A DNA stretch of 64,000 nucleotides from Desulfoferrobacter suflitae. GTDB lineage: Bacteria; Desulfobacterota; Syntrophobacteria; Syntrophobacterales; Syntrophobacteraceae. Shown here piece after piece: positions 1-7,361 of the stretch. The stretch lies in assembly GCF_022603395.1 (NCBI RefSeq), contig NZ_JAIBKA010000003.1, forward strand, positions 124,001 through 188,000, given 5' to 3'. The translations under genes were made by a program, and so were the position numbers. Each line of letters opens with the position of its first letter. Position 1 is the first letter of the stretch. Below the pieces are notes generated by a model. The model saw only the letters and a list, made by a program, of their open reading frames with translations. It was not told where the DNA came from and searched no databases.

Positions 1-1
1 A

Positions 2-1237
2 CTATTTCATTACAATGCGTTCACGCACTCTTTGGAATTGCGGGCGAGAGTACCCGCCGAGGTTTGGCGGAGAGTCATCCAACATTTCGGGACCGAAGGC
101 TTTCTAATGGCGTTGACCAGCATTTTCTGGCGTGAGTCGTGGAAATACGGAGAGCGTGCTTTTCGCTACTGTAATCACGATGTGGGGCACGCTTTGGCGG
201 CTGTCAGCTTCGCCGCCAACCTGCAGGGCTGGCAGGTCAAGTACTTGAACGCTGTTGCGGACGAGCAAACGGCGACGCTGCTGGGGTTTGACAGGGTCGC
301 GTGGGTGGCCCAGGAAGAGGAGTGTCCGGAGCTTCTCTGCTTTGTCTGCAGCAGCGAGATCGAGGCCGTCCCGCGAGACCTTTCCAGCGACATTGTGACG
401 GGGTTTTCCCATCTTTCCGTCACGGGGAAGCCCAACATTTTGAGTGGGGAAAGAGTTTCCTGGCCAATCATTGAGACGGTCGCCCGTGCCACCCAAAAAC
501 CTGCAACGGATGCAACGGTCATCGACTTTGGCCCGCGCGATGCCTGCCGGGAGGTGGTTTCGTCGCTCGGAGCGGCGAGAATCATCCGTCAGAGAAGAAG
601 TGCACTGGCCTTCGCGGGGGAGAAGTCACTGGCGCGGGAACGGTTTTTTGCCCTGCTGGACAGGACTGTTGCGCGCAACCGCCACACGCCGTTTGACGTG
701 GAACTGAGTGCTCCATCCGTGCACTTGATGATTTTTGTCCACAACGTTGAAGGTCTGGAACAGGGCCTGTATTTTTTTGTGCGCAACCCAGCCGATGCCG
801 AGCCCATCCGCTCACTGGCGCGCAAGGAATTCTTGTGGCGGCAGGTGGAGCAAGGCTTGCCGCTCTACCTGCTGCAGACCGGCGATTTCCGGCGGCTCGC
901 CGCAAGAATCAGTTGCGACCAGGAAATAGCCGGCTACGGGGTGTTTTCCCTGGGAATGATCGCCAGGTTCAGGCGCATAATTCGAGAAAACCCCTACCGA
1001 TATCGGCAGCTTTTCTGGGAAAGCGGGATGCTCGGGCAAATTCTTTACCTGGAAGCGGAAGCGCACGGTTTGCGCGGAACCGGCATCGGTTGCTTCTATG
1101 ACGACCCGGTCCATGAGATTTTGGGACTGAGCGACAATTCCTATCAGAGCCTCTATCATTTTACCGTGGGCGATCCCATCGAAGACCGTCGCTTGACCAC
1201 GCATCCTCCCTACATGCATCTGCAGGATCGTCGCTGA
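2..1237 (+). CDS. SagB-type nitroreductase-family dehydrogenase, 5' end outside window
   Basis: FMN-dependent nitroreductase-fold protein of the SagB type, a family that includes thiazoline/oxazoline oxidases of RiPP pathways as well as uncharacterised members. The frame is open to the left edge. The first in-window residues read HYNAFTHSLELR, matching the N-terminal segment usual in SagB proteins, so the TTG at 32 is not the start and only a little of the protein is missing here. The sequence appears to hold two related halves. One runs from about residue 40 (KYGERAFRYCNHDVGHAL, then DEQTATLLGF). The other lies near the end (RYRQLFWESGMLGQILYLEA, then DDPVHEILGL, then YHFTVGDP). No RiPP precursor or cyclase gene is visible beside it, so its substrate is unknown. 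The family call is firm and the role open. Confidence 0.75.
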   Translation, partial: LFHYNAFTHSLELRARVPAEVWRRVIQHFGTEGFLMALTSIFWRESWKYGERAFRYCNHDVGHALAAVSFAANLQGWQVKYLNAVADEQTATLLGFDRVAWVAQEEECPELLCFVCSSEIEAVPRDLSSDIVTGFSHLSVTGKPNILSGERVSWPIIETVARATQKPATDATVIDFGPRDACREVVSSLGAARIIRQRRSALAFAGEKSLARERFFALLDRTVARNRHTPFDVELSAPSVHLMIFVHNVEGLEQGLYFFVRNPADAEPIRSLARKEFLWRQVEQGLPLYLLQTGDFRRLAARISCDQEIAGYGVFSLGMIARFRRIIRENPYRYRQLFWESGMLGQILYLEAEAHGLRGTGIGCFYDDPVHEILGLSDNSYQSLYHFTVGDPIEDRRLTTHPPYMHLQDRR

Positions 1238-1267
1238 TGCCCGAGGGGTTAACATGCCGATAAGGGC

Positions 1268-1816
1268 TCAGGGATTGCATCGTTCTCCCCTGGCCTTCAA
1301 AAAGACCCGGGCAAACTGCTGCAGCAACTCGTCGAGGATTTCCCTGATGGCGGTGGGGACGGTTCTGCTGGAACCGTGGCCGAGCACTTCCTCCGACCAA
1401 ATGTTTGGGTTTTGGAAACTGCCCGCATCGCAGCGCACATGATAGGCCATCGGGTAATCTTCGCCAATCACCCAGACGCGGAAGGTGATGAGGCCTATTT
1501 TTTTGTCTCTCAGAGCAATTGCCTCGGCCAGCCTGGAAGCGTCCTGCGACAAGTCCTGGTAGCGAATATTGCAGAAGTGTTCGGTGAATTTTTCGTCCAG
1601 GAAGCGTGTCAAAGACTGCTCGCTCAGACCGATCCGTTCCGCATCCCCGACGAGGGCCAGGGATATCAGTCCAAAGCTTTGAATATCTTTAAATAATCCA
1701 TAGAAAAGATCGAATTCTTCTTCGGTTAAATCCATGGAAACTTTGCTTTGTGCAAGGGCGGGCGGTGTAAGGAAGAGGGGCACAAGCAACAAACCTACCA
1801 TCCAGATGACTTTCAT
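1268..1816 (-). CDS. small exported protein, unknown function
   Basis: Not recognised. About 182 residues. The chosen ATG at 1816 is preceded by a GAGG box at good spacing; an alternative TTG lies four codons upstream. The N-terminus is a clear Sec signal peptide: Lys, a hydrophobic run rich in Leu/Val/Pro, then ALAQ as a likely signal peptidase I site near residue 22. The mature part is mixed alpha/beta with an acidic start and two cysteines that could pair. It is probably periplasmic. It converges on the SagB-type gene with a 30-base gap and is not obviously in an operon. Confidence 0.6.
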   Translation of the reverse strand: MKVIWMVGLLLVPLFLTPPALAQSKVSMDLTEEEFDLFYGLFKDIQSFGLISLALVGDAERIGLSEQSLTRFLDEKFTEHFCNIRYQDLSQDASRLAEAIALRDKKIGLITFRVWVIGEDYPMAYHVRCDAGSFQNPNIWSEEVLGHGSSRTVPTAIREILDELLQQFARVFLKARGERCNP

Positions 1817-2299
1817 ATAAATCCTCAAAAAACATCAGTAAATGCTGCCGCGAACCAGGAGCCGTGAATGGAAGCCTTCTGTGGAAACCTGTCTGCAGGC
1901 TTAGATTCTTGCCGACAATATATCACTAATCATTGTCGGAAGAAATGTCAGAATAGTGGAAAAAACGACGCCTCTTCCACCGGCTCTGTCCTGCGACGGG
2001 TATAATCCGGTGCGTAAATTTTCTTGACTTTTGTTTCGTGCTTCCATTAGCTTACACCTTTGTATTTTTCCAGGGCTCAATCGTACCGATTCCCGTCTTG
2101 CGGGGTGCCAGCGCATCTTTGGAGAAATACTCACACAAGCATCTGAAATGTGCATTAACGCACGTTTGCTCCATTACGCTCGAATACCGCTAATCATGTT
2201 TGAGGAGCTTGTTCGAGAACCCCCTCAAGGGGGAGAGGAATCTGCCGTTTCCGGACAACCTCCTGCTGCCGGACAGCAACGCGAGAAAGGACAGGGAAT
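1817..2299. other. 483-base intergenic region before the EF-G paralogue
   Basis: No convincing gene. The stretch is divergent between the small exported protein on the left and the EF-G paralogue on the right, so it should hold promoters for both. A TTGACT at 2024-2029 is a possible -35 for the rightward gene, but the facing hexamer (TAGCTT) is weak. A TATAAT occurs at 2001 without a good -35. A C5-TCAA-G5 hairpin at 2220-2233 resembles the core of a REP-type repeat. A 90-codon open frame crossing the region has no family resemblance and was not called. Confidence 0.5.
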
Positions 2300-4378
2300 A
2301 TGAAAGAGGACGTCGCAAGGGTTCGAACTTTCGCAATCATTTCTCATGGAGGTGCAGGCAAGACCTCTTTGGCTGAGTGCATGTTATTCAATGCAGGGAC
2401 CACAACCCGCCTCGGCAAAGTGGATGACGGCACGTCCATTCTGGATTACGAGCCCGAGGAAGTGAAACGCAAGATCACCATAAGCACAGCCTTTAATACC
2501 TTTGCCTGGAAGAAACATAAATTGACTCTCATTGATACGCCGGGGGATTTCAATTTCATTTCCGAAACGAAGACCTCACTGCAAGGGGCTGACGCAGTTG
2601 TCGTGCTGATCGACGCCATCGACGGGGTACGCGTCCAGACCGAAAAAGTCTGGGAATTTGCCGACGAATTAGACCTTCCTCGCATCATATTTATCAGTAA
2701 AATGGATCGCGAACGGGCCGACTTTGAGAAAACGGTGGCGGACATCCAAGCCAATTTTGGAGCAGCCTGCGTGCCGGTGCAAGTTCCTGTCGGAGCGGCA
2801 GAAAATTTCAAAGGCGTGGTCGACGTTCTGACTCAGAAAGCATACCTCTTCACCCAGGGAGAGAGCGGCAAGTTTGAGGTCCAGGAGGCACCGGCGGATC
2901 TTCAGGGTCGGCTGGATCAGTATCGAGAGAGCTTGATCGAGAATGTGGCTGAGTCCAGAGACGAACTGCTGGAGAAATACCTGGAAGAAGGCGAACTGAG
3001 TGCTGAAGAGGTGAGAGAGGGATTTCGCGACGCCGTGGTGAGCGGTAAGGTTGTTCCTGTCGTCTGTGGCTCGGGGACGCTCAATGTGGGGATTCAGCTC
3101 CTGATGGATCTCATTGTGGAAAGCATGCCGTCGCCCGTGGATCGCGGAGCCAGGAAGGCGAAAGTGCCCGGCACCGATGAAGAGGTGGCGCGCGAACCCG
3201 ATCCGGGAGCGCCCTTCAGTGCCTTGGTGATAAAGACCATCAGCGACCCCTATGCCGGTCGTCTATCGGTCATGCGCGTTTTTTCCGGCAGCCTGGAAAC
3301 CGATTCCACCGTTTATAACTCTTCCAAAGAAATTAAGGAACGCTTCGGACAACTGCTGCAGCTCAAGGGCAAAACCCAGGAAAGCATTGAAAGTGCCGGC
3401 CCGGGTGACATTGTGGCCGTGGCCAAACTGAAGGAAACGGTTACCGAGGATACCTTGTGCGATGAAAAAAACCCCGTCGTTTATCCTACAGTGGAGCTTC
3501 CTCCCGCCATTTACTCGCTGGCCGTTGAACCCAAGAGCAAAGGCGATGAAGAAAAGATATTTTCCTCTCTGTCGCGTCTCATGGAAGAGGATTTGACGCT
3601 CAAGCTGGAACGTAATGAAGAGACCAAGGAAATGATTCTGTCCGGCATGGGAGAAATCCACATCGAAACGATTGTAGACAAATTGAAGAGAAAATTCGGC
3701 GTGGAGGTCAACCTGAGGCTGCCTAAAGTGCCATACAAGGAAACCATCAAGGGCAAGACGCGCCTGCAAGGCAAATACAAAAAACAATCGGGCGGGCGCG
3801 GTCAATACGGTGACTGCTGGATAGAAATGGAGCCGCTGCAGCGCGGGGAGGGCTTCCAATTTGTCGACCGGATCGTTGGAGGAGTAATTCCGCGGCAGTA
3901 CATTCCGGCTGTGGAAAAAGGCATCATCGAGGCTTCCATGGAAGGGGGACTGGCCGGCTACCCGGTGGTGGACTTCAAGGTGGATCTGGTGGATGGATCC
4001 TATCATCCCGTGGATTCTTCCGAAATGGCGTTTAAGATTGCCGGCTCCATGGCCTTCAAGAAGGCTGTGATGGAGGCCAAGCCCACTTTGCTGGAACCGG
4101 TCATGCAGCTGGAAATCACGGTTCCCGACGATTGTATGGGAGATGTCATAGGCGATCTGAATTCCCGCCGTGGCCGCGTTCTGGGCATGGACACCCAGGG
4201 CAAGAAACAGATCATTCGTGCCAACGTACCGCTGGCGGAAGTGTTGAAGTACGCGCCGGACTTGCGTTCCATGACCGCCGGGCGAGGCATGTACACCATG
4301 AAATTTTCTCATTACGAGGAAGTTCCCGGGCCATTGCAGGAGAAGATCATCGAGGCGGCCAGGGAGGAGTCGGCGTAA
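2300..4378 (+). CDS. EF-G paralogue (translation factor GTPase, FusA2-like)
   Basis: GTPase of the elongation factor G family, 692 residues, close to full EF-G length, with domains I-V in order. Seen: P-loop SHGGAGKTS at about residues 15-23, where canonical EF-G has AHxDxGKTT; DTPGD of G3 near residue 80; and a G4 motif reading SKMD instead of NKMD. The C-terminal part shows the usual domain IV/V signatures (GVIPRQYIPAVEKGI, then RRGRVLGMD). The altered G1 and G4 suggest the second EF-G type (EF-G II/spdEFG) rather than the main translocase. It stands alone, away from a ribosomal str operon, which fits. Its exact task (ribosome recycling, stress-specific translocation or other) cannot be told. 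A strong hairpin follows at 4504-4532. Confidence 0.85.
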   Translation: MKEDVARVRTFAIISHGGAGKTSLAECMLFNAGTTTRLGKVDDGTSILDYEPEEVKRKITISTAFNTFAWKKHKLTLIDTPGDFNFISETKTSLQGADAVVVLIDAIDGVRVQTEKVWEFADELDLPRIIFISKMDRERADFEKTVADIQANFGAACVPVQVPVGAAENFKGVVDVLTQKAYLFTQGESGKFEVQEAPADLQGRLDQYRESLIENVAESRDELLEKYLEEGELSAEEVREGFRDAVVSGKVVPVVCGSGTLNVGIQLLMDLIVESMPSPVDRGARKAKVPGTDEEVAREPDPGAPFSALVIKTISDPYAGRLSVMRVFSGSLETDSTVYNSSKEIKERFGQLLQLKGKTQESIESAGPGDIVAVAKLKETVTEDTLCDEKNPVVYPTVELPPAIYSLAVEPKSKGDEEKIFSSLSRLMEEDLTLKLERNEETKEMILSGMGEIHIETIVDKLKRKFGVEVNLRLPKVPYKETIKGKTRLQGKYKKQSGGRGQYGDCWIEMEPLQRGEGFQFVDRIVGGVIPRQYIPAVEKGIIEASMEGGLAGYPVVDFKVDLVDGSYHPVDSSEMAFKIAGSMAFKKAVMEAKPTLLEPVMQLEITVPDDCMGDVIGDLNSRRGRVLGMDTQGKKQIIRANVPLAEVLKYAPDLRSMTAGRGMYTMKFSHYEEVPGPLQEKIIEAAREESA

Positions 4379-4503
4379 GTGCGCCGGCCGGTCGGTGCGC
4401 GCAGCAATTCGTTTCATGTAACATCGAGGGCGGCCCGTGTGAGTCTCTTGCCCGCTTGCCGCGCAGCCCCCTCGATGAACACCAACCTTTGAATGAGACC
4501 GCC

Positions 4504-4537
4504 GGGCGGGATTGCCGATGACAATCCCGCCCTTTGT
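4504..4537 (+). terminator. intrinsic terminator-like hairpin after the EF-G paralogue
   Basis: A perfect 11-bp stem (GGGCGGGATTG with its complement at 4522-4532), a 7-nt loop, then TTTGT. It lies between the EF-G paralogue and the next gene. It overlaps an upstream in-frame ATG of that next gene, which argues for the later start at 4605. The T tract is short. Confidence 0.6.
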
Positions 4538-4604
4538 GCTTGTGCCTCAAGCTGGCATGGATGGCGGTAATAGTCTCCAGGAGGCTGCCTGGTCAGGAAC
4601 GGCA

Positions 4605-5039
4605 ATGGATCAAATAGAATTGAAGGAACCGGAAGAAACGCTATTCCAGAAAGTCCAGAGAATGTCCACCGCCGAAAAGGTTCGTTTTGCTTCCCGCGGT
4701 GATAAGGAAGTGCGCAGCCTCTTGATCAGAGATGGGGAGCGCACCATACAAATGGCTGTTGTCAACAATCCCCGCATATCCGACGGGGAAATCGTCTCCA
4801 TTGCACATTCCCGGAACATTCATGAGGATGTGTTGCGCAAAATCGCAGCCAGCAGGGAATGGATCAAGCTCTATCCGGTGAGGGTCGCGCTTGTGCAGAA
4901 TCCCAAAACGCCCATGACCATCGCCCTCAGGCTGCTGCAAACACTTATGCAGAAAGATTTAAGGGCCATCGGCAAGAGCAAGAACGTACCCAATGCCATT
5001 GCCCGTGCGGCCCTGCGGTCACTGAACAGGAGCGAGTGA
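4605..5039 (+). CDS. conserved hypothetical, HEAT-like helical repeat protein
   Basis: About 144 residues, soluble, no signal. The sequence is a run of short amphipathic helices with repeated Asn-Pro-(Arg/Lys) turns (NNPRIS, QNPKTP, KNVPNA). This resembles the leucine-rich or HEAT-like repeats of small deltaproteobacterial proteins of unknown function. The ATG at 4605 has AGGAA just upstream. An earlier in-frame ATG at 4512 falls inside the terminator hairpin and encodes a Pro-rich leader, so it was not used. The stop lies 2 bases before the next ATG, so this gene is very likely co-translated with the Mog-like gene. A direct role in cofactor synthesis is not shown. Confidence 0.65.
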   Translation: MDQIELKEPEETLFQKVQRMSTAEKVRFASRGDKEVRSLLIRDGERTIQMAVVNNPRISDGEIVSIAHSRNIHEDVLRKIAASREWIKLYPVRVALVQNPKTPMTIALRLLQTLMQKDLRAIGKSKNVPNAIARAALRSLNRSE

Positions 5040-5041
5040 CT

Positions 5042-5587
5042 ATGACGTTCTCCAACTCCGCACCCTCGATCCTGGAGCAGGGTCGGTCAGCGTTTGCGCG
5101 GTCGGTGGCCATCATTACGGTGAGCGACAAGGGCGCTGCAGGGCAGAGGCATGATGTTTCCGGCGAGGTTTTGGCCGAACGTTTGGCTGCCGCAGGCTAT
5201 GACGTGCGGCATCGGGCCGTGGTGCCGGATGAGATGGAAGGAATAGCGCAGGAGCTGCGCAAGTATACGGATGAAAAACGGGTGGCACTGATTGTAACGA
5301 CCGGAGGAACCGGGGTGTCCCCTCGAGATGTCACTCCTGAGGCCACGCTTATGGTGGTGACCCGCACCGTGCCCGGCATGGCTGAGGCCATGCGGGCCGC
5401 AAGCACGGCCAAGACTCCTCACGCCATGCTGTCACGAGCCGTTGCGGGAATTCGAGGCGCCACGCTCATCATCAATTTGCCCGGCAGTCCCAAAGGGGCG
5501 TTGGAAAACCTTACCGTACTGCTGCCCGCGATACCGCATGCGTTGGATAAGATCCAGGGTGACCCCGCGGAATGCGCATCGCACTGA
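5042..5587 (+). CDS. mog: molybdopterin adenylyltransferase / MogA-MoaB family protein
   Basis: Acts in molybdenum/tungsten cofactor synthesis, activating molybdopterin by adenylylation before metal insertion. It has 181 residues, the usual size. Seen: ITVSDKG near the N-terminus, the MPT-binding TTGGTGVSPRDVTPEAT loop and a LINLPGSPKG-like motif near the C-terminus, all hallmarks of the MoaB/Mog fold. The DVTPEAT signature is nearer Mog than MoaB. The ATG at 5042 immediately follows the stop of the upstream gene. An anaerobe with Mo- or W-dependent formate dehydrogenases and other oxidoreductases would need it. No other cofactor genes are in the window. Confidence 0.85.
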   Translation: MTFSNSAPSILEQGRSAFARSVAIITVSDKGAAGQRHDVSGEVLAERLAAAGYDVRHRAVVPDEMEGIAQELRKYTDEKRVALIVTTGGTGVSPRDVTPEATLMVVTRTVPGMAEAMRAASTAKTPHAMLSRAVAGIRGATLIINLPGSPKGALENLTVLLPAIPHALDKIQGDPAECASH

Positions 5588-5603
5588 ACCAAACCTCGAA
5601 ATC

Positions 5604-5619
5604 GGAATGTGGCCATTCC
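5604..5619. terminator. hairpin between convergent genes
   Basis: A perfect 6-bp stem (GGAATG/CATTCC) with a 4-nt loop in the gap between the Mog-like gene and the converging coiled-coil gene. It is followed by TGTTT on the plus strand. It may act as a weak terminator, possibly bidirectional. Confidence 0.35.
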
Positions 5620-5668
5620 TGTTTCGCGTCCATCCCCGCGGGGCCGCACCGGTCGAGAAGCCTTCCGG

Positions 5669-6073
5669 CTACTCCACTTCTTCAGGCTGCTCGGAGCCAA
5701 GTGCCGCTCTCTTGGCTGAGTAGTTTTCTTTGATCTCGGCTTTTTTGCTCAAGTAATTGTTCCGGATGTTTTCGATGGACTCGTCCACCTGAAACACTCC
5801 GGATTCAGTCTCCTCAATGATTTTGAGCTCCTGCTGCACTGCCGGCATGTTTTTCCAGTCGGATGTGTCCCCTTGCTTGTAGAGCGAATAGATTTCCGCA
5901 CCCAATCCACTGTAAGCCTTTTCCATTTTTTTCTGAGCACCGGCTCGTTTCATCTTTTGCAACTGCACATTGACCAGCTTGAGTGTCCATTGAACTGCGG
6001 TGTATCCGTACTGCATTACAAAGTAGCCGGATTTTTTCAGCAGTGCACCAGCCTGTCCTAAAATTCCACCCAT
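5669..6073 (-). CDS. hypothetical protein with C-terminal coiled coil
   Basis: Not recognised; 134 residues. The N-terminal 40 residues are fairly hydrophobic and Gly/Tyr-rich and could form an amphipathic or weak membrane helix. The rest is charged and helical (KKMEKAYSGLG, IENIRNNYLSKKAEIKENY), with an acidic tail. It is the last gene of a four-gene minus-strand group, 29 bases after the Mut7-C gene. Its expression with two envelope lipoproteins hints at an envelope-related job, but nothing in the sequence proves that. Confidence 0.6.
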   Translation of the reverse strand: MGGILGQAGALLKKSGYFVMQYGYTAVQWTLKLVNVQLQKMKRAGAQKKMEKAYSGLGAEIYSLYKQGDTSDWKNMPAVQQELKIIEETESGVFQVDESIENIRNNYLSKKAEIKENYSAKRAALGSEQPEEVE

Positions 6074-6102
6074 GTTTCACTCTCCTTCCGTTGGATCCAA
6101 TC

Positions 6103-6579
6103 CTAGAGAACCCATCCCAGTGTGTCGTTCAGCCGCTTCAACATGCGCTCTGGATGACTGCCCGGCCAATAGATTCTGCGGCAGCCCGGGCACTGAAAAA
6201 AGGTGCTTTGTGTCTCGAAAACATAATCAGGCACCAATCCAAAAGCATGTTCATGTGGAAGTTCTTCCAGCAAGTCGTTGCACAGGGTACAGCGCTTCAG
6301 GAAGCGAACCTCATCGGCTGTTATGGAAACCTGGGATACCACCTCTTGCAGCTGCTGCATCGGATCATTGGCAGCGATGCACAAGACTCCGGGGTAGTTG
6401 CCCCAGCGTCGATTCCTGGTAACCACGCAAAACCTTCGTGCGAGGTAGAATTCCAATTGAGCCGGCCGCGTCAAATGAATGTTACATGTATCGAAGCCGA
6501 GAGCACGCAGCCATTTTGCCATCTTTCCCAGCATGACATCAACCACAAAGCGCCTTTCGGGTTCTGCTATCGGCTGCAT
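6103..6579 (-). CDS. Mut7-C RNase domain protein (DUF82) with zinc ribbon
   Basis: 158 residues covering the Mut7-C domain, a PIN-like RNase fold. The start RFVVDVMLGKMAKWLRALGF is the family signature with the first acidic residue. It is followed by acidic and Arg/Asn motifs (VVTRNRRW) and a C-terminal zinc ribbon built from CTLC near residue 117 and CPGC near residue 143. The family is predicted to cut RNA; substrates are unknown. The ATG is 2 bases after the stop of the lipoprotein gene with no clear ribosome site, so translation is probably coupled to that gene. Confidence 0.8.
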   Translation of the reverse strand: MQPIAEPERRFVVDVMLGKMAKWLRALGFDTCNIHLTRPAQLEFYLARRFCVVTRNRRWGNYPGVLCIAANDPMQQLQEVVSQVSITADEVRFLKRCTLCNDLLEELPHEHAFGLVPDYVFETQSTFFQCPGCRRIYWPGSHPERMLKRLNDTLGWVL

Positions 6580-6581
6580 CG

Positions 6582-7361
6582 TCAGTAATCGAGCTTTACT
6601 TTGCGCACGCCGCTCGGAAAAGGCAGTTTGAACAGCGCGGGTTGTATCTGGCGGTTGGTTTGCATATGCGAGATGTCTGCTTCCATTTGCCAGTCCGACG
6701 AGAGAAACCGGATCTTGCCGGGTGTGTGTGCATGACCTATATCGACCGCGGGCGTGTAGGTTATGCTGTAGTCCCCTCGACGACTCTTAACCGTGATCGT
6801 TTGCAGCGCCGCCGGTTGCGCCAGAAACTGCCAGACCATCTGCACGCCGTCTGCGGGCAGGTATGCGTCAGCGGACCAGCCGGAGGGGGTGCGCTGTATT
6901 CGCCAAGCATCCAGTTGATACGGCGAAACGGATGCCGTCAAGCTGTAGCCGAAAAGCTGCAGCGGGATGGAAACTCCCAGAAAATGGCGGACCAGGTTTT
7001 CCGCCCGCTGGGCAACGTAGACCACCTTTTCAGAAGGGATCCACAGGCGCGACTCCCTTTCGTTGGCGGTCAGAACCCCGGCGGTTTGCCCCCATGTGGT
7101 GTAGGCTTCGAGTCTGAACTGGTTCGGCAGGCGGGACACAACCACCGACTGAAAGCGAAATTTGCCTTTTGCGCTTTCACCCTTGATCATGAGCCTGGCC
7201 TGGTAGTCTTTCCATTGCGCCGAGCGGAAGCGCAGTTTGGACAGCAGTTCCTGGGTCGAGATGGGAGCGGGTTTTTCGATCACTTCCGGGCGGCGGGCGC
7301 AGCCGCCATTCCAGACCGTCAGCATGGCAACAACGAAAAATACGCAGAATAAAGATTTCAT
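6582..7361 (-). CDS. LolA/DUF4292-like outer-membrane lipoprotein
   Basis: 259 residues with a lipoprotein signal ending in NGGC (Cys near residue 21). The mature domain alternates beta strands in the pattern of LolA/LolB-like half-barrels (LMIKGESAKGKFRFQSVVV, then ESRLWIPSEKVVY, then the YSLTASVSPYQL region), a fold that binds lipid or lipoprotein acyl chains. It is probably anchored to the outer membrane. Its start overlaps the stop of the TPR lipoprotein as ATGA, so the two are co-translated and may act together at the outer membrane, for example in assembly or lipid handling. That role is inferred. Confidence 0.7.
   Translation of the reverse strand: MKSLFCVFFVVAMLTVWNGGCARRPEVIEKPAPISTQELLSKLRFRSAQWKDYQARLMIKGESAKGKFRFQSVVVSRLPNQFRLEAYTTWGQTAGVLTANERESRLWIPSEKVVYVAQRAENLVRHFLGVSIPLQLFGYSLTASVSPYQLDAWRIQRTPSGWSADAYLPADGVQMVWQFLAQPAALQTITVKSRRGDYSITYTPAVDIGHAHTPGKIRFLSSDWQMEADISHMQTNRQIQPALFKLPFPSGVRKVKLDY

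Noticed and set aside
2031-2303. 90-codon open frame before the EF-G paralogue
   Set aside because: No family resemblance, odd composition, and it overlaps the ribosome site and start region of the EF-G gene.
4512-4604. Upstream ATG for the HEAT-like protein
   Set aside because: It lies inside the terminator hairpin of the preceding gene and has no ribosome site. The ATG at 4605 is better supported.
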